From positions 1 to 64,000 of the forward strand of contig NZ_CP102083.1 in the NCBI RefSeq assembly GCF_024582715.1: a DNA stretch of 64,000 bases, in the 5' to 3' direction. The notes beneath the pieces were generated by a model, which saw only the letters and a list, made by a program, of their open reading frames with translations, did no database searches and had not been told where the DNA came from. The stretch's first letter is position 1. Each line of letters opens with the position of its first letter. Positions 50,120 through 59,069 of the stretch are shown piece by piece. Made by a program: the position numbers and the translations under genes. The DNA is from Mycoplasma sp. 2045. GTDB taxonomy: Bacteria > Bacillota_I > Bacilli_A > Mycoplasmatales > Metamycoplasmataceae.

Positions 50120-50145
50120 AATATTATTAATAAATTAATAATATT
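50120..50145. promoter_or_regulatory. 26-bp palindrome directly upstream of tig
   Basis: AATATTATTAAT, two As, ATTAATAATATT: a perfect 12-bp inverted repeat ending next to the tig Shine-Dalgarno. It is not the CIRCE heat-shock element. An operator or leader hairpin are both possible. Confidence 0.4.
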
Positions 50146-50172
50146 TTACACTATATTAAAAATTAAGGGTGT

Positions 50173-50199
50173 AAAAAATAAACATGCGAGAGCACGTTT
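50173..50199 (-). terminator. Terminator of gpsA
   Basis: On the minus strand AAACGTGC, loop TCTC, GCATGTTT (one G-U pair), then ATTTTTT, directly after the gpsA stop. Confidence 0.75.
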
Positions 50200-51193
50200 A
50201 AATTATTGAATCTAAAATGACTTTTGAGTCTTTGTCATTGAATAAAACATCGATAATTCCTTGTAAAAACGGAATATCTTTAATGTTATATTCTTCAATT
50301 ATTTTTTGTAATGTTATTGCTGTATCGTAACCTTCGGTAGTTACATTTTGTGTTGCTAAAGCTTCGCTAACACCTACTTTTGCAACATTAATACCAAAAC
50401 TAAAGTTTCTACTTGTAGGTGATGAACATGTTAAGAAAATATCCCCCATAGCTGCAAAATTGTAACCAATTGTATCTTCCTCATTAGGGAACATAGTTTT
50501 ATATATTTTAAATATTTCATAAGTCCCTAATGTAAGGAGTCCGGCGTGTGAATTTTGACCCGGATATAAAACTGATGTCATCCCTAATCCAATGGCTAAA
50601 ACATTTTTAAGAGCAGCAAAGACCTCAGCGCCTTTAATATCATCATATGGTTTTACATAAAAATGTGAATTATTAAAGCATTGTGCAACTTCTTGGTTGA
50701 ATTTTGAATTTGTCCCCACAATGTTAACCATTGTAAGTTTTCCTTCAAAAACTTCAATCGCAAATGATGGCCCCATAATTGACGCAAGATTTTCAAGATT
50801 TTTATCAAATGCAGAAGTTATATAGTCAGAAAAGAATTGTTTTGTTTCAGGTTCAAGACCTTTTGATAAGTTGATAATGCTAATTTTTTTGTTTCCAAGC
50901 ACTTTGGCTGATTGTCTTAAAATTACACCAACTGCAACTGATGGAACAGCTAGGATAACTGTGTTTACATTTTCATAAAAGTAACTTAAATCATTTGTTG
51001 CTGAAATAAGATTAGAGTTTTTAAATGGAATCTCACCAAAAAATTTGCGATTATATCCATCGTTAATATCGCTAATTTCTTGTTCATTAATTCCATACAT
51101 CATTACTGGGAAATTATTCTCAATTAAAATATTTGCTAATGCAGAACCGAAAGCTCCAGTCCCTAGCACACCGAATTTAATTTTTTCTTTCAT
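50198..51193 (-). CDS. gpsA: Glycerol-3-phosphate dehydrogenase [NAD(P)+] (331 aa)
   Basis: GpsA reduces dihydroxyacetone phosphate to glycerol-3-phosphate, the substrate of PlsY. The dinucleotide fold is FGVLGTGAFGSALA; MGPSFAIEVFEGKLTMV, the catalytic region KNVLAIGLGM, and TSRNFSFG are family features. Length 331 is normal and no TGA interrupts it. No Shine-Dalgarno is present; TAAAAT lies seven bases before the ATG, so a leaderless mRNA is possible. Confidence 0.95.
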   Translation of the reverse strand: MKEKIKFGVLGTGAFGSALANILIENNFPVMMYGINEQEISDINDGYNRKFFGEIPFKNSNLISATNDLSYFYENVNTVILAVPSVAVGVILRQSAKVLGNKKISIINLSKGLEPETKQFFSDYITSAFDKNLENLASIMGPSFAIEVFEGKLTMVNIVGTNSKFNQEVAQCFNNSHFYVKPYDDIKGAEVFAALKNVLAIGLGMTSVLYPGQNSHAGLLTLGTYEIFKIYKTMFPNEEDTIGYNFAAMGDIFLTCSSPTSRNFSFGINVAKVGVSEALATQNVTTEGYDTAITLQKIIEEYNIKDIPFLQGIIDVLFNDKDSKVILDSII

Positions 51194-51239
51194 ATTACTA
51201 ATTTTACTTTATTTAATATAAAAAAAGAGTATAAAAAAA

Positions 51240-51314
51240 TGGCAGGAGTAGCAGGATTCGAACCCACAACACACGGGGTTGAAGCCCGTTGTTCTACCGT
51301 TGAACTATACTCCT
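51240..51314 (-). tRNA. tRNA-Trp (TCA), reads UGA
   Basis: 75 bases; anticodon loop CTTCAAC between ACGGG and CCCGT; acceptor AGGAGTA/TACTCCT; discriminator G; encoded CCA. The TCA anticodon reads UGA (and by wobble UGG) as Trp. It is the direct sign of genetic code 4 and explains all split reading frames in this window. Confidence 0.96.
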
Positions 51315-51333
51315 AAGCCATCTATATTATATA

Positions 51334-51555
51334 TTATTTATCTAAAATCCTAATAACATCTTTAACTGTTTTTACATCTCTTAATTCATCGTCAGAAATT
51401 GTAATTCCTAATCTTTCTTCAGCATCAAAAATTAATTCAGCTAGATCAAGTGAGTCAACCCCAAGTTCTCTAATATTAGAGTCTTCTGTGATGTTTTTGT
51501 TTTTAGATATTTTTTTAAGTTCACTAAAAACTAAGTCTTTAATATTTGAATTCAT
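51334..51555 (-). CDS. acpP: Acyl carrier protein (73 aa)
   Basis: ACP carries acyl chains on a 4'-phosphopantetheine attached to the Ser of the DSL motif, here in ELGVDSLDLAELIFDAEERLG (Ser near 35). Length 73 fits. Mycoplasmas usually lack fatty-acid synthesis, so the role is probably lipid transfer, perhaps to phospholipid or lipoprotein acylation. It starts six bases after TATAAT (minus strand 51562-51567), without a Shine-Dalgarno, so it is likely leaderless and expressed apart from the genes upstream. Confidence 0.9.
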   Translation of the reverse strand: MNSNIKDLVFSELKKISKNKNITEDSNIRELGVDSLDLAELIFDAEERLGITISDDELRDVKTVKDVIRILDK

Positions 51556-51569
51556 AGCTTAATTATATA

Positions 51570-52028
51570 TTATTTAAGCTCTATTAAGTAGGTTTTAGTT
51601 TTTACTTTGTCTTCATTAATGTGCTTCATATAAATAAAAATTTGATTTTTATTGATAATTTTATAATCGAACAAAATTGAACCATATTTTGTAGAAAATC
51701 TTCTTATTACGTCGTGAATTACAGATTTAACAATATCTTCATCGATGTATTTAAATCCATATTCATCAACTTTTACAAATTTTTCAAAATATTTCGCCTC
51801 TAATGTTGGAAAAAATCAGGAATTCTCATCTTCTTCGTAATCGTAATAATTTTTGATTTTTCCATCAATTCTTTTTCATCTTTTGCCAGGAGCTTCTTCA
51901 AACTGTTTTCTATTTTCTGATAAGTTTCTATGTAGAAAGTATGCACCAGTTCCTATTGAACCACCAGCAAGACAAATAAGAACAACTTTACTGATTTTTT
52001 TGATTAAGTCTTTTCTTTGTCTGTTCAT
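51570..52028 (-). CDS. Uncharacterised single-pass membrane protein (152 aa)
   Basis: A basic N-terminus MNRQRKDLIKKISK precedes one membrane segment (VVLICLAGGSIGTGAYFLH, residues 15-33); the rest is an exterior domain of about 115 residues rich in Lys, Asp and aromatic residues. I do not recognise it. Two TGA codons are Trp. It overlaps the 413-aa gene by 41 bases in another frame and ends 14 bases before acpP. It belongs to a three-gene set with 51988-53229 and 53222-53677. Confidence 0.75.
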
Positions 52029-53229
52029 CTAAAATGAACTCATTGAAGTTGAAAAATTCTTCTTTAATTATTTTGATTGATTCCTTTAAGTCAATTACGA
52101 AGCGATATGTAACTTTAGGATTGTCATCATCAAAATAAGTAATTTTCAATCTTTTATCTGCATTACTTTCGTAAAGTTGAGTGGGTTTGATATCAAAAGT
52201 TTTGATGAAATCAAAATTGAAATAAGGTGTTGAAATTGGAAATTTGAAAGTTAATAGACCACTATATTGATATGGAATTTTTAACGATTTACTAGGTATT
52301 AAACCTGGAATTTTGTTAATTGTCACATCTGATTCATTAGTAGTTAAATAGTCATCTATCCTTACTACCTTGTGATAAAAGTTATTTTCAATTAGTCCAG
52401 AGTGATGAATATTATCGTCATTTTCCTTTTCTAAATGCAAATTAATTTTTTCATTTTTGGACAAGAAATTATTTATATGAACTTCATTGACATTAATTTG
52501 CATATCTGTATTTTTATTGTTTTCTCCAGGCATAAAATTATCTTTTTTATCATTAAATTGTGTAATTTTCAATAAATTCGTGAATTGATTTGTATTATTA
52601 ATTTTTGGTAATTCTAAAATGATATTGTGATAGTACTTTTTAGTTCAGTAAGTTGAATTTTCAGAAAAATTCAAAACATATGAGTAAGGCACTTTGATTT
52701 TAAATAATAAATTTTGTGGAGATATTTGTTGTGAATTCTTAATTTCATTCCCAAAAATTACTTGATATTCCTTAAATAATTCTTCCTCAATTCCCAGAAC
52801 TTTGGCTGTAAATGTAAACCTAATGAAGATTGAATTTAATTTATTGAATGGTGTATCTAACTCAATGAAATTCAGTCTCTTGAAATTACTAAGTCCAAAA
52901 TCGTCAGTACTAAATTCAGCTTTTTGTTCCTTATTAACAAAAACATAAGCTTTAATAGTAAATTTATTATTTAAAATGCTTAGATTAAATCTTCTTTTTA
53001 GAAGGTATCTAAGAGCTTCAGTAAATGGTGTATTGATTTTATCTTTAAATCCAAAACTGATGTCTGTATATCCATTTGATAAAATTCTATCTATACTAAT
53101 AATAAATGGTAAATCAAAATTACTTAGATCAAAATTTCCTAGATTTCCACCATTTAATATGTTTACTTTGAAGTCTCTTTGCTCAACGATATAAGTATCC
53201 TGATTGTGTATGGACACAATGTTATACAT
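51988..53229 (-). CDS. Uncharacterised protein (413 aa)
   Basis: I do not recognise this protein. It is continuous only if the TGA at 52645-52647 is read as Trp. It has no signal peptide or membrane segment. Two parts, about 1-194 and 260-413, look alike in composition: strand-rich stretches with Phe, Asn, Asp and Lys, for instance FDLSNFDLPFIISIDRI and LLTFKFPISTPYFNFDFI, perhaps two copies of a beta domain. It overlaps the upstream gene by 8 bases and the downstream one by 41, so all three are translationally linked. It may be of the M. hominis-type family named MHO_1580 or MHO_1590; that is a guess. Confidence 0.65.
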
Positions 53230-53677
53230 AGTTAAAGTAGATTTCTATAAACTCTTTGATAGCGTCTCGTTTTCTCTTGTAGAATGTGGTCTTTGAGAAA
53301 TAATCAGTATATCATTCCTTGTTATATCTTGTTTCTTCGTCACAATACATTTTGTTGATTATTCAAGAATTTTGAATTTTCATTAATGATAAAACTAATC
53401 CAACTAATGAAGAGTCCTTTTTGAGTTTGTTAGTTTCAATCTCGAGTTGTTTAGAAACCTCAGGATCATTTTTGTGTCTTAAAATAGTTTCTAAATTGAC
53501 TATTTTACTTTTAAGATTTTTAATAAAAATATCTCTTAATTTAAATATATTATTGACTACTGCGCACTCTTGAGCATATAACGCTTTTTCTTGTGCTTCG
53601 GTTAATAGATTTTGTTGCATGTTTTCTCCGTTTAATAAATTTATATATGGAATTATTTTTTGAATATTTTTGGCCAT
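53222..53677 (-). CDS. MG284/MPN403-like conserved mycoplasma protein (151 aa)
   Basis: The N-terminal 100 residues are helical; the C-terminal part reads RYNKEWYTDYFSKTTFYKRK followed by RDAIKEFIEIYF, a pattern I associate with the MG284/MPN403 family and which resembles a helix-turn-helix, as in sigma-factor-like mycoplasma proteins. TGA codons at 53363 and near 53312 are Trp. AAGGAGG lies 6 bases before the ATG. It heads the three-gene set before acpP. The IS1634-type element ends about 95 bp upstream. Function is unknown. Confidence 0.6.
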
Positions 53678-53737
53678 ATTTTTCCTCCTTTCACACTTAT
53701 TTTGTAAAAAAATTACCGATTTTGATCAAAAAAATAC

Positions 53738-53765
53738 TAAAAAAGAACAAAGGCATTGCTTTGTT
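53738..53765 (-). terminator. Terminator between the IS1634-type element and the three-gene set
   Basis: AACAAAG, 6-base loop, CTTTGTT; on the minus strand CTTTTTT follows. It would stop transcripts coming from the IS or from proS. Confidence 0.6.
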
Positions 53766-53803
53766 TACATTTAATCCTGAGTTTCCAAGTTAAAAAGGGT
53801 TAA

Positions 53804-53843
53804 AAAACGAAAACACCTATAAATAAGGCGTTTTCGTTTTTTT
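53804..53843. terminator. Hairpin at the end of the IS1634-type transposase
   Basis: AAAACGAAAAC and GTTTTCGTTTT pair, with AGG/CCT inside and one mismatch. T-runs occur on both strands, so it can stop both transposase mRNA and outside transcripts. Confidence 0.6.
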
Positions 53844-53853
53844 GTATTTTTAA

Positions 53854-55499
53854 TTACAATGATAGATTTTCTATAACAAATGAAAAATCTTTATATATTT
53901 TGTTTAATTCGTAATGATTTGGATCTAAATTATTAATGATTTCAACAACAACTTTACCATTTACAGTTTTAGTTGTTATTGTTATAAGTTTTAAGGCATC
54001 TATAAACATATTCATAGTTACTTTTTGAATTTCACCATTATCTTCATAGAACTTTTAAGTTTGTAAATTGAGTATTTTAAGACAATCAATGCTAAGAAAC
54101 ACAAGAAAACATGTGCTTGAATGTGAGAATCTTTATGAACAAACATCGGTCTAACTTCAAGCGAAGATTTCAATGTTCTAAAACCTTCTTCAATTTTTCA
54201 TTGTTGTTTATAAATTTCATTAGCTCTTTGCGCTGTTAAATCTGGTATGTTGGTTTCAATCATATAGAAACCATCTTGATCAGCTATTTTTTAATTTTAG
54301 AGTAATTTAGTTTGGCAATTGTTTTGCCTTCAACATCCATATATTTTTCTTATATTCTGGAACAAGATCGCTTAAGCAAATTACATTATTTATTGATTTT
54401 TCTCATATTTTGATATCGAAAAAGCTCTTTTAATCTGTCAAGCTTCTCTTTGCTGGACTAAAGTAAACTATTTGTTTTCTAAGTGTTTGATTAAATCTTT
54501 TCTTTTTCTATTGTTTGCTCAAACAGATTCCACAAATCTGCTTTTTGAAAACATTTCATGTTCCAACATATAATCTTTATCTTCAATGATGAATTTTTTG
54601 TCTGCTTCGCTAAGGTTATCAATACGTTTTTGAACGATGTATTTATATCCTTTCTGTTCTAAAAATCTTAAGTTAGCATTTTGACTAATTCCTCTGTCGG
54701 CAATAATTGACACGTCTTTAATTTTGTAAATTCTTTCCATTTCAATTAAAAACTTAATTAAAGTTTGTGAATCGGCAGTATTTCCTTCAAAAATTTTGTA
54801 ATGAAAAGGTATTCCATTATTGTCTGTTGCCATTGCTATTACAATTTGGTCTTCATCATGTTTGCCGTCTTTTGAAAAACCTTTTTGTCTTACGCCTTTT
54901 CTTGAAAAACTTTCAAAATAAACAGTTGTATTGTCAAAGTGTAATTGTTTACTGTTTCTATTAGTTAACTCTTGTAATTTATTGTAAAGATTGAACAAAA
55001 TAGTTTCTTTATTTGTTAAAAAGTATCAAAATAGTTATAAATTGATGATTTTTAATTTCAACATTGTGTAAAAATCATTTTTGTTTTTATATTGACAAAT
55101 GTAGCTTCTTGGAAAAATAATTCTGGTTCCAATGATAAATTCAAGAACTTCTTCTAATGATTTGTGCTTGCTTTTTGGCAATGAACTAAATAAGTCTAGT
55201 TCTTTGATAATTTTGTAAATTAAATCAATTCCAACATTTTTAACATTGGTTTCAACAGATGTTGGCTCTAGCAATTCAAAAAATTTGCTCTTTGCTTCAA
55301 CTTTGTTGTTTGTAAATGGAACTAATTTTGCGATTGCCTTTAAATCATCAATGTTTTGCAAAGAATATTTATCTTTGATTTCTTCTCAATAGCCTAAACC
55401 GACTAAATCGCCAATTCCTTTACCATAACCTTTTGAAATTCCAATTGCTAAATAGATACCTTTTGGGTTGTTTCTTTTATATAAAATGTAATTGCTCAT
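53854..55499 (-). pseudogene. IS1634-family transposase remnant
   Basis: From ATG 55499 the reading is MSNYILYKRNNPKGIYLAIG, then helices to about 55040; a second block (54998-54519 and on) holds the DDE-type core VYFESFSRKG, DEDQIVIAMATDNNGIPFHY, and DVSIIADRGISQNANL; the end has KIEEGFRTLKSSLEVRP and HIQAHVFLCFLALIVLKYS. Frame breaks occur near 55035, 54470, 54290 and 54050. TATAAT lies six bases before the ATG, so the intact ancestor also had a leaderless-type start. Confidence 0.85.
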
Positions 55500-55651
55500 G
55501 CTTTAATTATACACTATTATCATTGTAATCATTGTAAAAAATAAAAATTTTTGATTTTTACTTATATACATAGTATATAAGTAGAGTTTAAAAATTATAA
55601 AAAATGAGCTTCCAACTTGGAAACTCAGGATTTAATGCAAAAATAGAATAT

Positions 55652-55678
55652 AAAAAAATGATGTACAACATCATTTTT
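55652..55678 (-). terminator. Terminator of proS
   Basis: On the minus strand AAAAATGATG, loop TTGTA, CATCATTTTTTT directly after the stop. Confidence 0.8.
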
Positions 55679-57122
55679 AATATGCCTTTGCAAAGACTAC
55701 ATATCTACTTGTTTTCTTGTCACAACCCTCTCAAAAACACTCAACATCCTTGATTGGTTTGTCTAAAGAAAGAGGAATGCATCTTGCTGTTGCTCCGGTG
55801 TCTTCTTTGATTTGATCTTCAACATTTCCATCACAGCAAAATGGAGCAATAACAAACTTGTTTTCAGCTATTTTTGATTTAAAATCTTCGTAGTTATAAA
55901 CGTATTCTTGATTGTTGATTAATCTTTGTTCGGCTTGTTCATATAAATTATCATGAATTTGTTTTAATAAGTCTGAAACAACATTTTTAACATCTTTAAT
56001 TGCTACTTGTGATTTTTCAAGAGTATCTCTTCTAACGATTGTAACTCGATTGTTTTCTAAATCTCTAGGTCCAAGTTCTATTCTTAATGGAACTCCTTGG
56101 ATTTCTGAGTTTGAAGCTTTGAAACCTGGGTTTTTATCAGTATCATCTAATCTAACACGGAATTTTCTTGAAAGGTCAGCAAAAAGTTTCTCAGCTGTTT
56201 CATGAATTTGTAGATTCTTATTTGCGAATAATTCTAAAATATCAACTTGAACTGGAGCAACATAAGGAGGGATGATAATTCCTCTATTGTCACCATGTGT
56301 CATAATAAGCGCACCAATTAATCTAGTTGTGCAACCTCATGATGTTTGATAAACATTTTCAAATTCATTCTTTTCATTTTTAAAAAGAATTTCAAAAGGT
56401 TTTGAGAAGTTTTGAGCTAAATAGTGGCTAGTTCCTGCTTGAAGAGCATATCCATTTTTCATCATAGCTTCAATTGTTCAAGTTGTACATGCACCTGCGA
56501 ATTTTTCATTTGGTGTTTTCTTACCTATAATAGTAGGAATAGCAAGGTATTTTTTAAGGAATTTAGAATACACTTTAATCATTTCTTTTGAAAGAGTTCT
56601 AGCTTCGAGTGATGATGAATGAGCTGTATGTCCTTCTTGTCATAAGAATTCTCTAGATCTTAAAAATGGTCTAGTTGTTTTTTCTCATCTAATAACACTT
56701 ACTCATTGGTTGTAGATCATTGGTAAATCTTTATATGATTGAATTGAGTTTTTAAATAAGTGTGCAAATAAAACCTCTGATGTAGGTCTAATAAAAAGTT
56801 TCTCATCTAACTCTTTATTACCAGCCATTGTAACTGTAGCAAGTTCAGGATTGAATCCATCAATGTGTTCTTTTTCTTTGTTGAAAAGTGATTCAGGAAT
56901 TAATAATGGTAAGTTAACATTTTGAACATTTTTTTCTTTGAATGCTTTATTTAAATTTTCTTGAATTAGTTCTCAAATTCCATATGAGTTAGGAAGTAAA
57001 AACATTGTACCTTTTGTAGGTCCGTACATCATTAATTTTCCGTTTTGAACAACGTCTGTATATCATTGAGTGAAGTCTTGTTCTAATGGTGTAATTTTGT
57101 CTAATTGTTTGTTATTATTCAT
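55677..57122 (-). CDS. proS: Prolyl-tRNA synthetase, archaeal/eukaryotic type (481 aa)
   Basis: ProRS charges tRNA-Pro. This is the short form without the bacterial editing insertion: N-terminal DKITPLEQDFTQWYTDVV, class II motif 2 in [25 protein letters not shown] and motif 3 in IMTHGDNRGIIIPPYVAP. The C-terminal zinc-type domain ends DVECFWEGCDKKTSRYVVFAKAY. Many TGA codons are Trp. No Shine-Dalgarno; TAAAAT lies nine bases before the ATG. Such archaeal-type ProRS is standard in mycoplasmas. Confidence 0.95.
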
Positions 57123-57241
57123 AGTTTTTAAATTTTAGCACAAAAGATAAATTTAAGAGGTCAAAATTCAAAAAGCGCAAATTTAAACTATTTTTATTCA
57201 AAAATTGCGTTTTTAATAAAAAAGTAATGTAAAAAAGGTAA

Positions 57242-57263
57242 TAAAAAAAACACCTTTCGGTGA
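57242..57263 (-). terminator. Terminator of the tRNA-Tyr/tRNA-Gln unit
   Basis: On the minus strand CACC, GAAA tetraloop, GGTG, followed by eight Ts. Confidence 0.75.
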
Positions 57264-57265
57264 TA

Positions 57266-57340
57266 TGGCTGCCCCAGTTAGATTCGAACTAACGCATCGT
57301 GGAACCAAAACCCACTGCCTTACCGCTTGGCTATGGGGCA
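57266..57340 (-). tRNA. tRNA-Gln (TTG)
   Basis: 75 bases; acceptor TGCCCCA/TGGGGCA; anticodon loop TTTTGGT between GTGGG and TCCAC; discriminator G; encoded CCA. Confidence 0.95.
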
Positions 57341-57344
57341 ATCA

Positions 57345-57428
57345 TGGTGGGGGGAGAGGGATTCGAACCCCCGAATCCTAAGAAAGTGGGTTACAGCCAC
57401 CCGCATTTGGCCGCTTTGCTATCCCCCC
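57345..57428 (-). tRNA. tRNA-Tyr (GTA)
   Basis: 84 bases with the long variable arm of tRNA-Tyr; acceptor GGGGGGA/TCCCCCC; anticodon loop CTGTAAC; encoded CCA. It is transcribed first, four bases before tRNA-Gln. Confidence 0.92.
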
Positions 57429-57440
57429 AAACACATCAAT

Positions 57441-57446
57441 ATTATA
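57441..57446 (-). promoter_or_regulatory. -10 box of the tRNA-Tyr/tRNA-Gln unit
   Basis: TATAAT on the minus strand, 12 bases before the tRNA-Tyr 5' end. A weak TTTTCA lies 16 bp upstream. Confidence 0.55.
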
Positions 57447-57510
57447 AAACAAAAAAAATATTTTGAAAATAAAAAATGTTTTTTATTAGGTTATATAAGA
57501 GTGAAAAAAT

Positions 57511-57536
57511 ATAAAAGAAAAGCAACAATTGTTGCT
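57511..57536 (-). terminator. Terminator of the gmk-stp-prkC-rsgA-rpe operon
   Basis: The 16-bp palindrome AGCAACAATTGTTGCT followed on the minus strand by TTTCTTTT, 12 bases after the rpe stop. Confidence 0.7.
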
Positions 57537-57547
57537 AATTTCTAAAA

Positions 57548-58210
57548 TTATCTATGATGTCCTAAAACTGATTGAATTCTTTCTTTTGTTGGTTCAACAA
57601 CAATGTATGTTCCTGCAACACATGCATCAGCACCCGCTTTAAAAGCTTCTGGTCCAGTTGCATTGTTAATTCCTCCATCAACTTGAATTAAGTATTCGTA
57701 ACCATTTTCAATTTTCAAATCTTTTAAGTAAGCAATTTTTTCTAACGCAGATGGCATAAATTTTTGCCCTCCAGCACCTGGTTCTACAGACATAACTAAA
57801 ACAAGAGCTAATCTATCTAAAAATGGCTTAATTTCATCAACTGATGTAGATGGTTTGATTGCTAAACCGATTTTTAATTCATCATACTTTTGAGTTAAAA
57901 ATTCATCAAATTTTTTAAGATCATCTTTGATAGCTTCAAAATGGAATGTGATGATATCAACTACATCTTTAACTTGGTCTACATAATCATAGGGGTTAAC
58001 AACCATTAAATGAGCATCTTTAAGGTGTTTTAAACCATTTTTATTGATGTTTTCAATTTCTTCTACTTTAATTGCTGTGTTAGGAACAAATTTTCCATCC
58101 ATAACATCATAGTGAATTCATTTGATGCCATTTTCAACCAATGTATTAGCCATTGCTAATCTGTTTTCTTTTTCAACATTTAATAAACTTGGTGTTACAT
58201 ATTTTGTCAT
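57548..58210 (-). CDS. rpe: Ribulose-phosphate 3-epimerase (220 aa)
   Basis: Rpe interconverts ribulose-5-phosphate and xylulose-5-phosphate in the pentose phosphate pathway. TIM-barrel motifs are TPSLLNVEKENRL, IHYDVMDGKFVPN, LKDAHLMVVNP, VMSVEPGAGGQKFMP and IQVDGGIN. Length is normal. A TGA near 58103 is Trp. It starts one base after the rsgA stop and is last of five genes; rpe next to rsgA is a conserved Firmicutes order. Confidence 0.95.
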
Positions 58211-58211
58211 A

Positions 58212-59069
58212 TTAAAATCCTCTTTTATTTTCATTAATTTCTTGATTTAATTTTACATAATTTTCATAACGTTTTAAAGGAACTAGCTTAGTGTTAATTT
58301 GATGCTTAATAGCACAATCTTGATCTTTTTCGTTTATGTGCAAGCAGTTTCTGAATTTACAAAGTTTTGATAACTCATAAAATGTTTCAAAACTTTGTGC
58401 TAATTCAACTGGTGTTAAATCCAAATTTAAGGATGAAAAGCCGGGTGTATCAATAACATAACCATCATTAAAAGGGATTATTGACACAACTCTTGTTGTA
58501 TGTTTTCCTCTTCCTAGTGCCTTAGAAATTTCTTGAGTGTCAAAGCTAAATTGGCCCAAATTATTGATAGTTGTTGTTTTTCCAACACCACTTTGACCCA
58601 TAAAAACAGAATATTTGTCCTTAAATATTTGTTTAACTTCATTTATGTAGCTTGATGGTTTTAGATTGTCGATTAAAAATACTTTATAACCCATATTTGA
58701 GTAATATTCATAAATTTCTCTAGAGTATTCAGGATCTAAATCGGTCTTGGTTAAAAAGATAATTGGTTTAATTTTCTTAAATTCAATGATTGCAAGATAT
58801 TTATCAACTAAAAAAAATTGAAATTGTGGGTCCTTAACAGACATTACAACAATCATTTGATCAATGTTTGCAACTTTGGGTCTTATGAATTCGTTTTTTC
58901 TTTCTAAGATTTCCTTTAATTGATTATTCTCAACTAAAACATTATCTCCGACAATAGGTGTTTGATTTTGGTATCTTAATTTACCTGCTGCAGGTATATT
59001 TAAAGTCTCGCCTTGATTATTTTGCAATGTATAAATTCCTGCAACAATTTTTGTGACTTTGTAAATCAT
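58212..59069 (-). CDS. rsgA: Ribosome small subunit biogenesis GTPase RsgA (285 aa)
   Basis: RsgA (YloQ) checks late 30S assembly. It has an N-terminal OB fold, a circularly permuted GTPase with G4 FLTKTDL (about 105) before G1 GQSGVGKTT (about 158) and G3 DTPGFSS, and a zinc knuckle CKFRNCLHINEKDQDC near residue 245. ATG overlaps the prkC stop by one base. The prkC-rsgA-rpe order is that of Bacillus. Confidence 0.95.
   Translation of the reverse strand: MIYKVTKIVAGIYTLQNNQGETLNIPAAGKLRYQNQTPIVGDNVLVENNQLKEILERKNEFIRPKVANIDQMIVVMSVKDPQFQFFLVDKYLAIIEFKKIKPIIFLTKTDLDPEYSREIYEYYSNMGYKVFLIDNLKPSSYINEVKQIFKDKYSVFMGQSGVGKTTTINNLGQFSFDTQEISKALGRGKHTTRVVSIIPFNDGYVIDTPGFSSLNLDLTPVELAQSFETFYELSKLCKFRNCLHINEKDQDCAIKHQINTKLVPLKRYENYVKLNQEINENKRGF

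Larger units (their letters stand above)
53773..55632 (-). mobile_element. Degenerate IS1634-family insertion sequence, about 1860 bp
   Basis: The ends are a perfect 19-bp inverted repeat AATCCTGAGTTTCCAAGTT (53773-53791, inverted at 55614-55632). The length is close to the 1.87 kb of IS1634. A single broken transposase runs on the minus strand. IS1634 makes long variable target duplications; none is visible here. A hairpin with T-runs on both strands (53804-53843) follows the transposase end. Confidence 0.85.

Noticed and set aside
57327-57545. 72-codon frame starting at tRNA-Gln
   Set aside because: It crosses two tRNA genes and has no ribosome-binding site or protein likeness.
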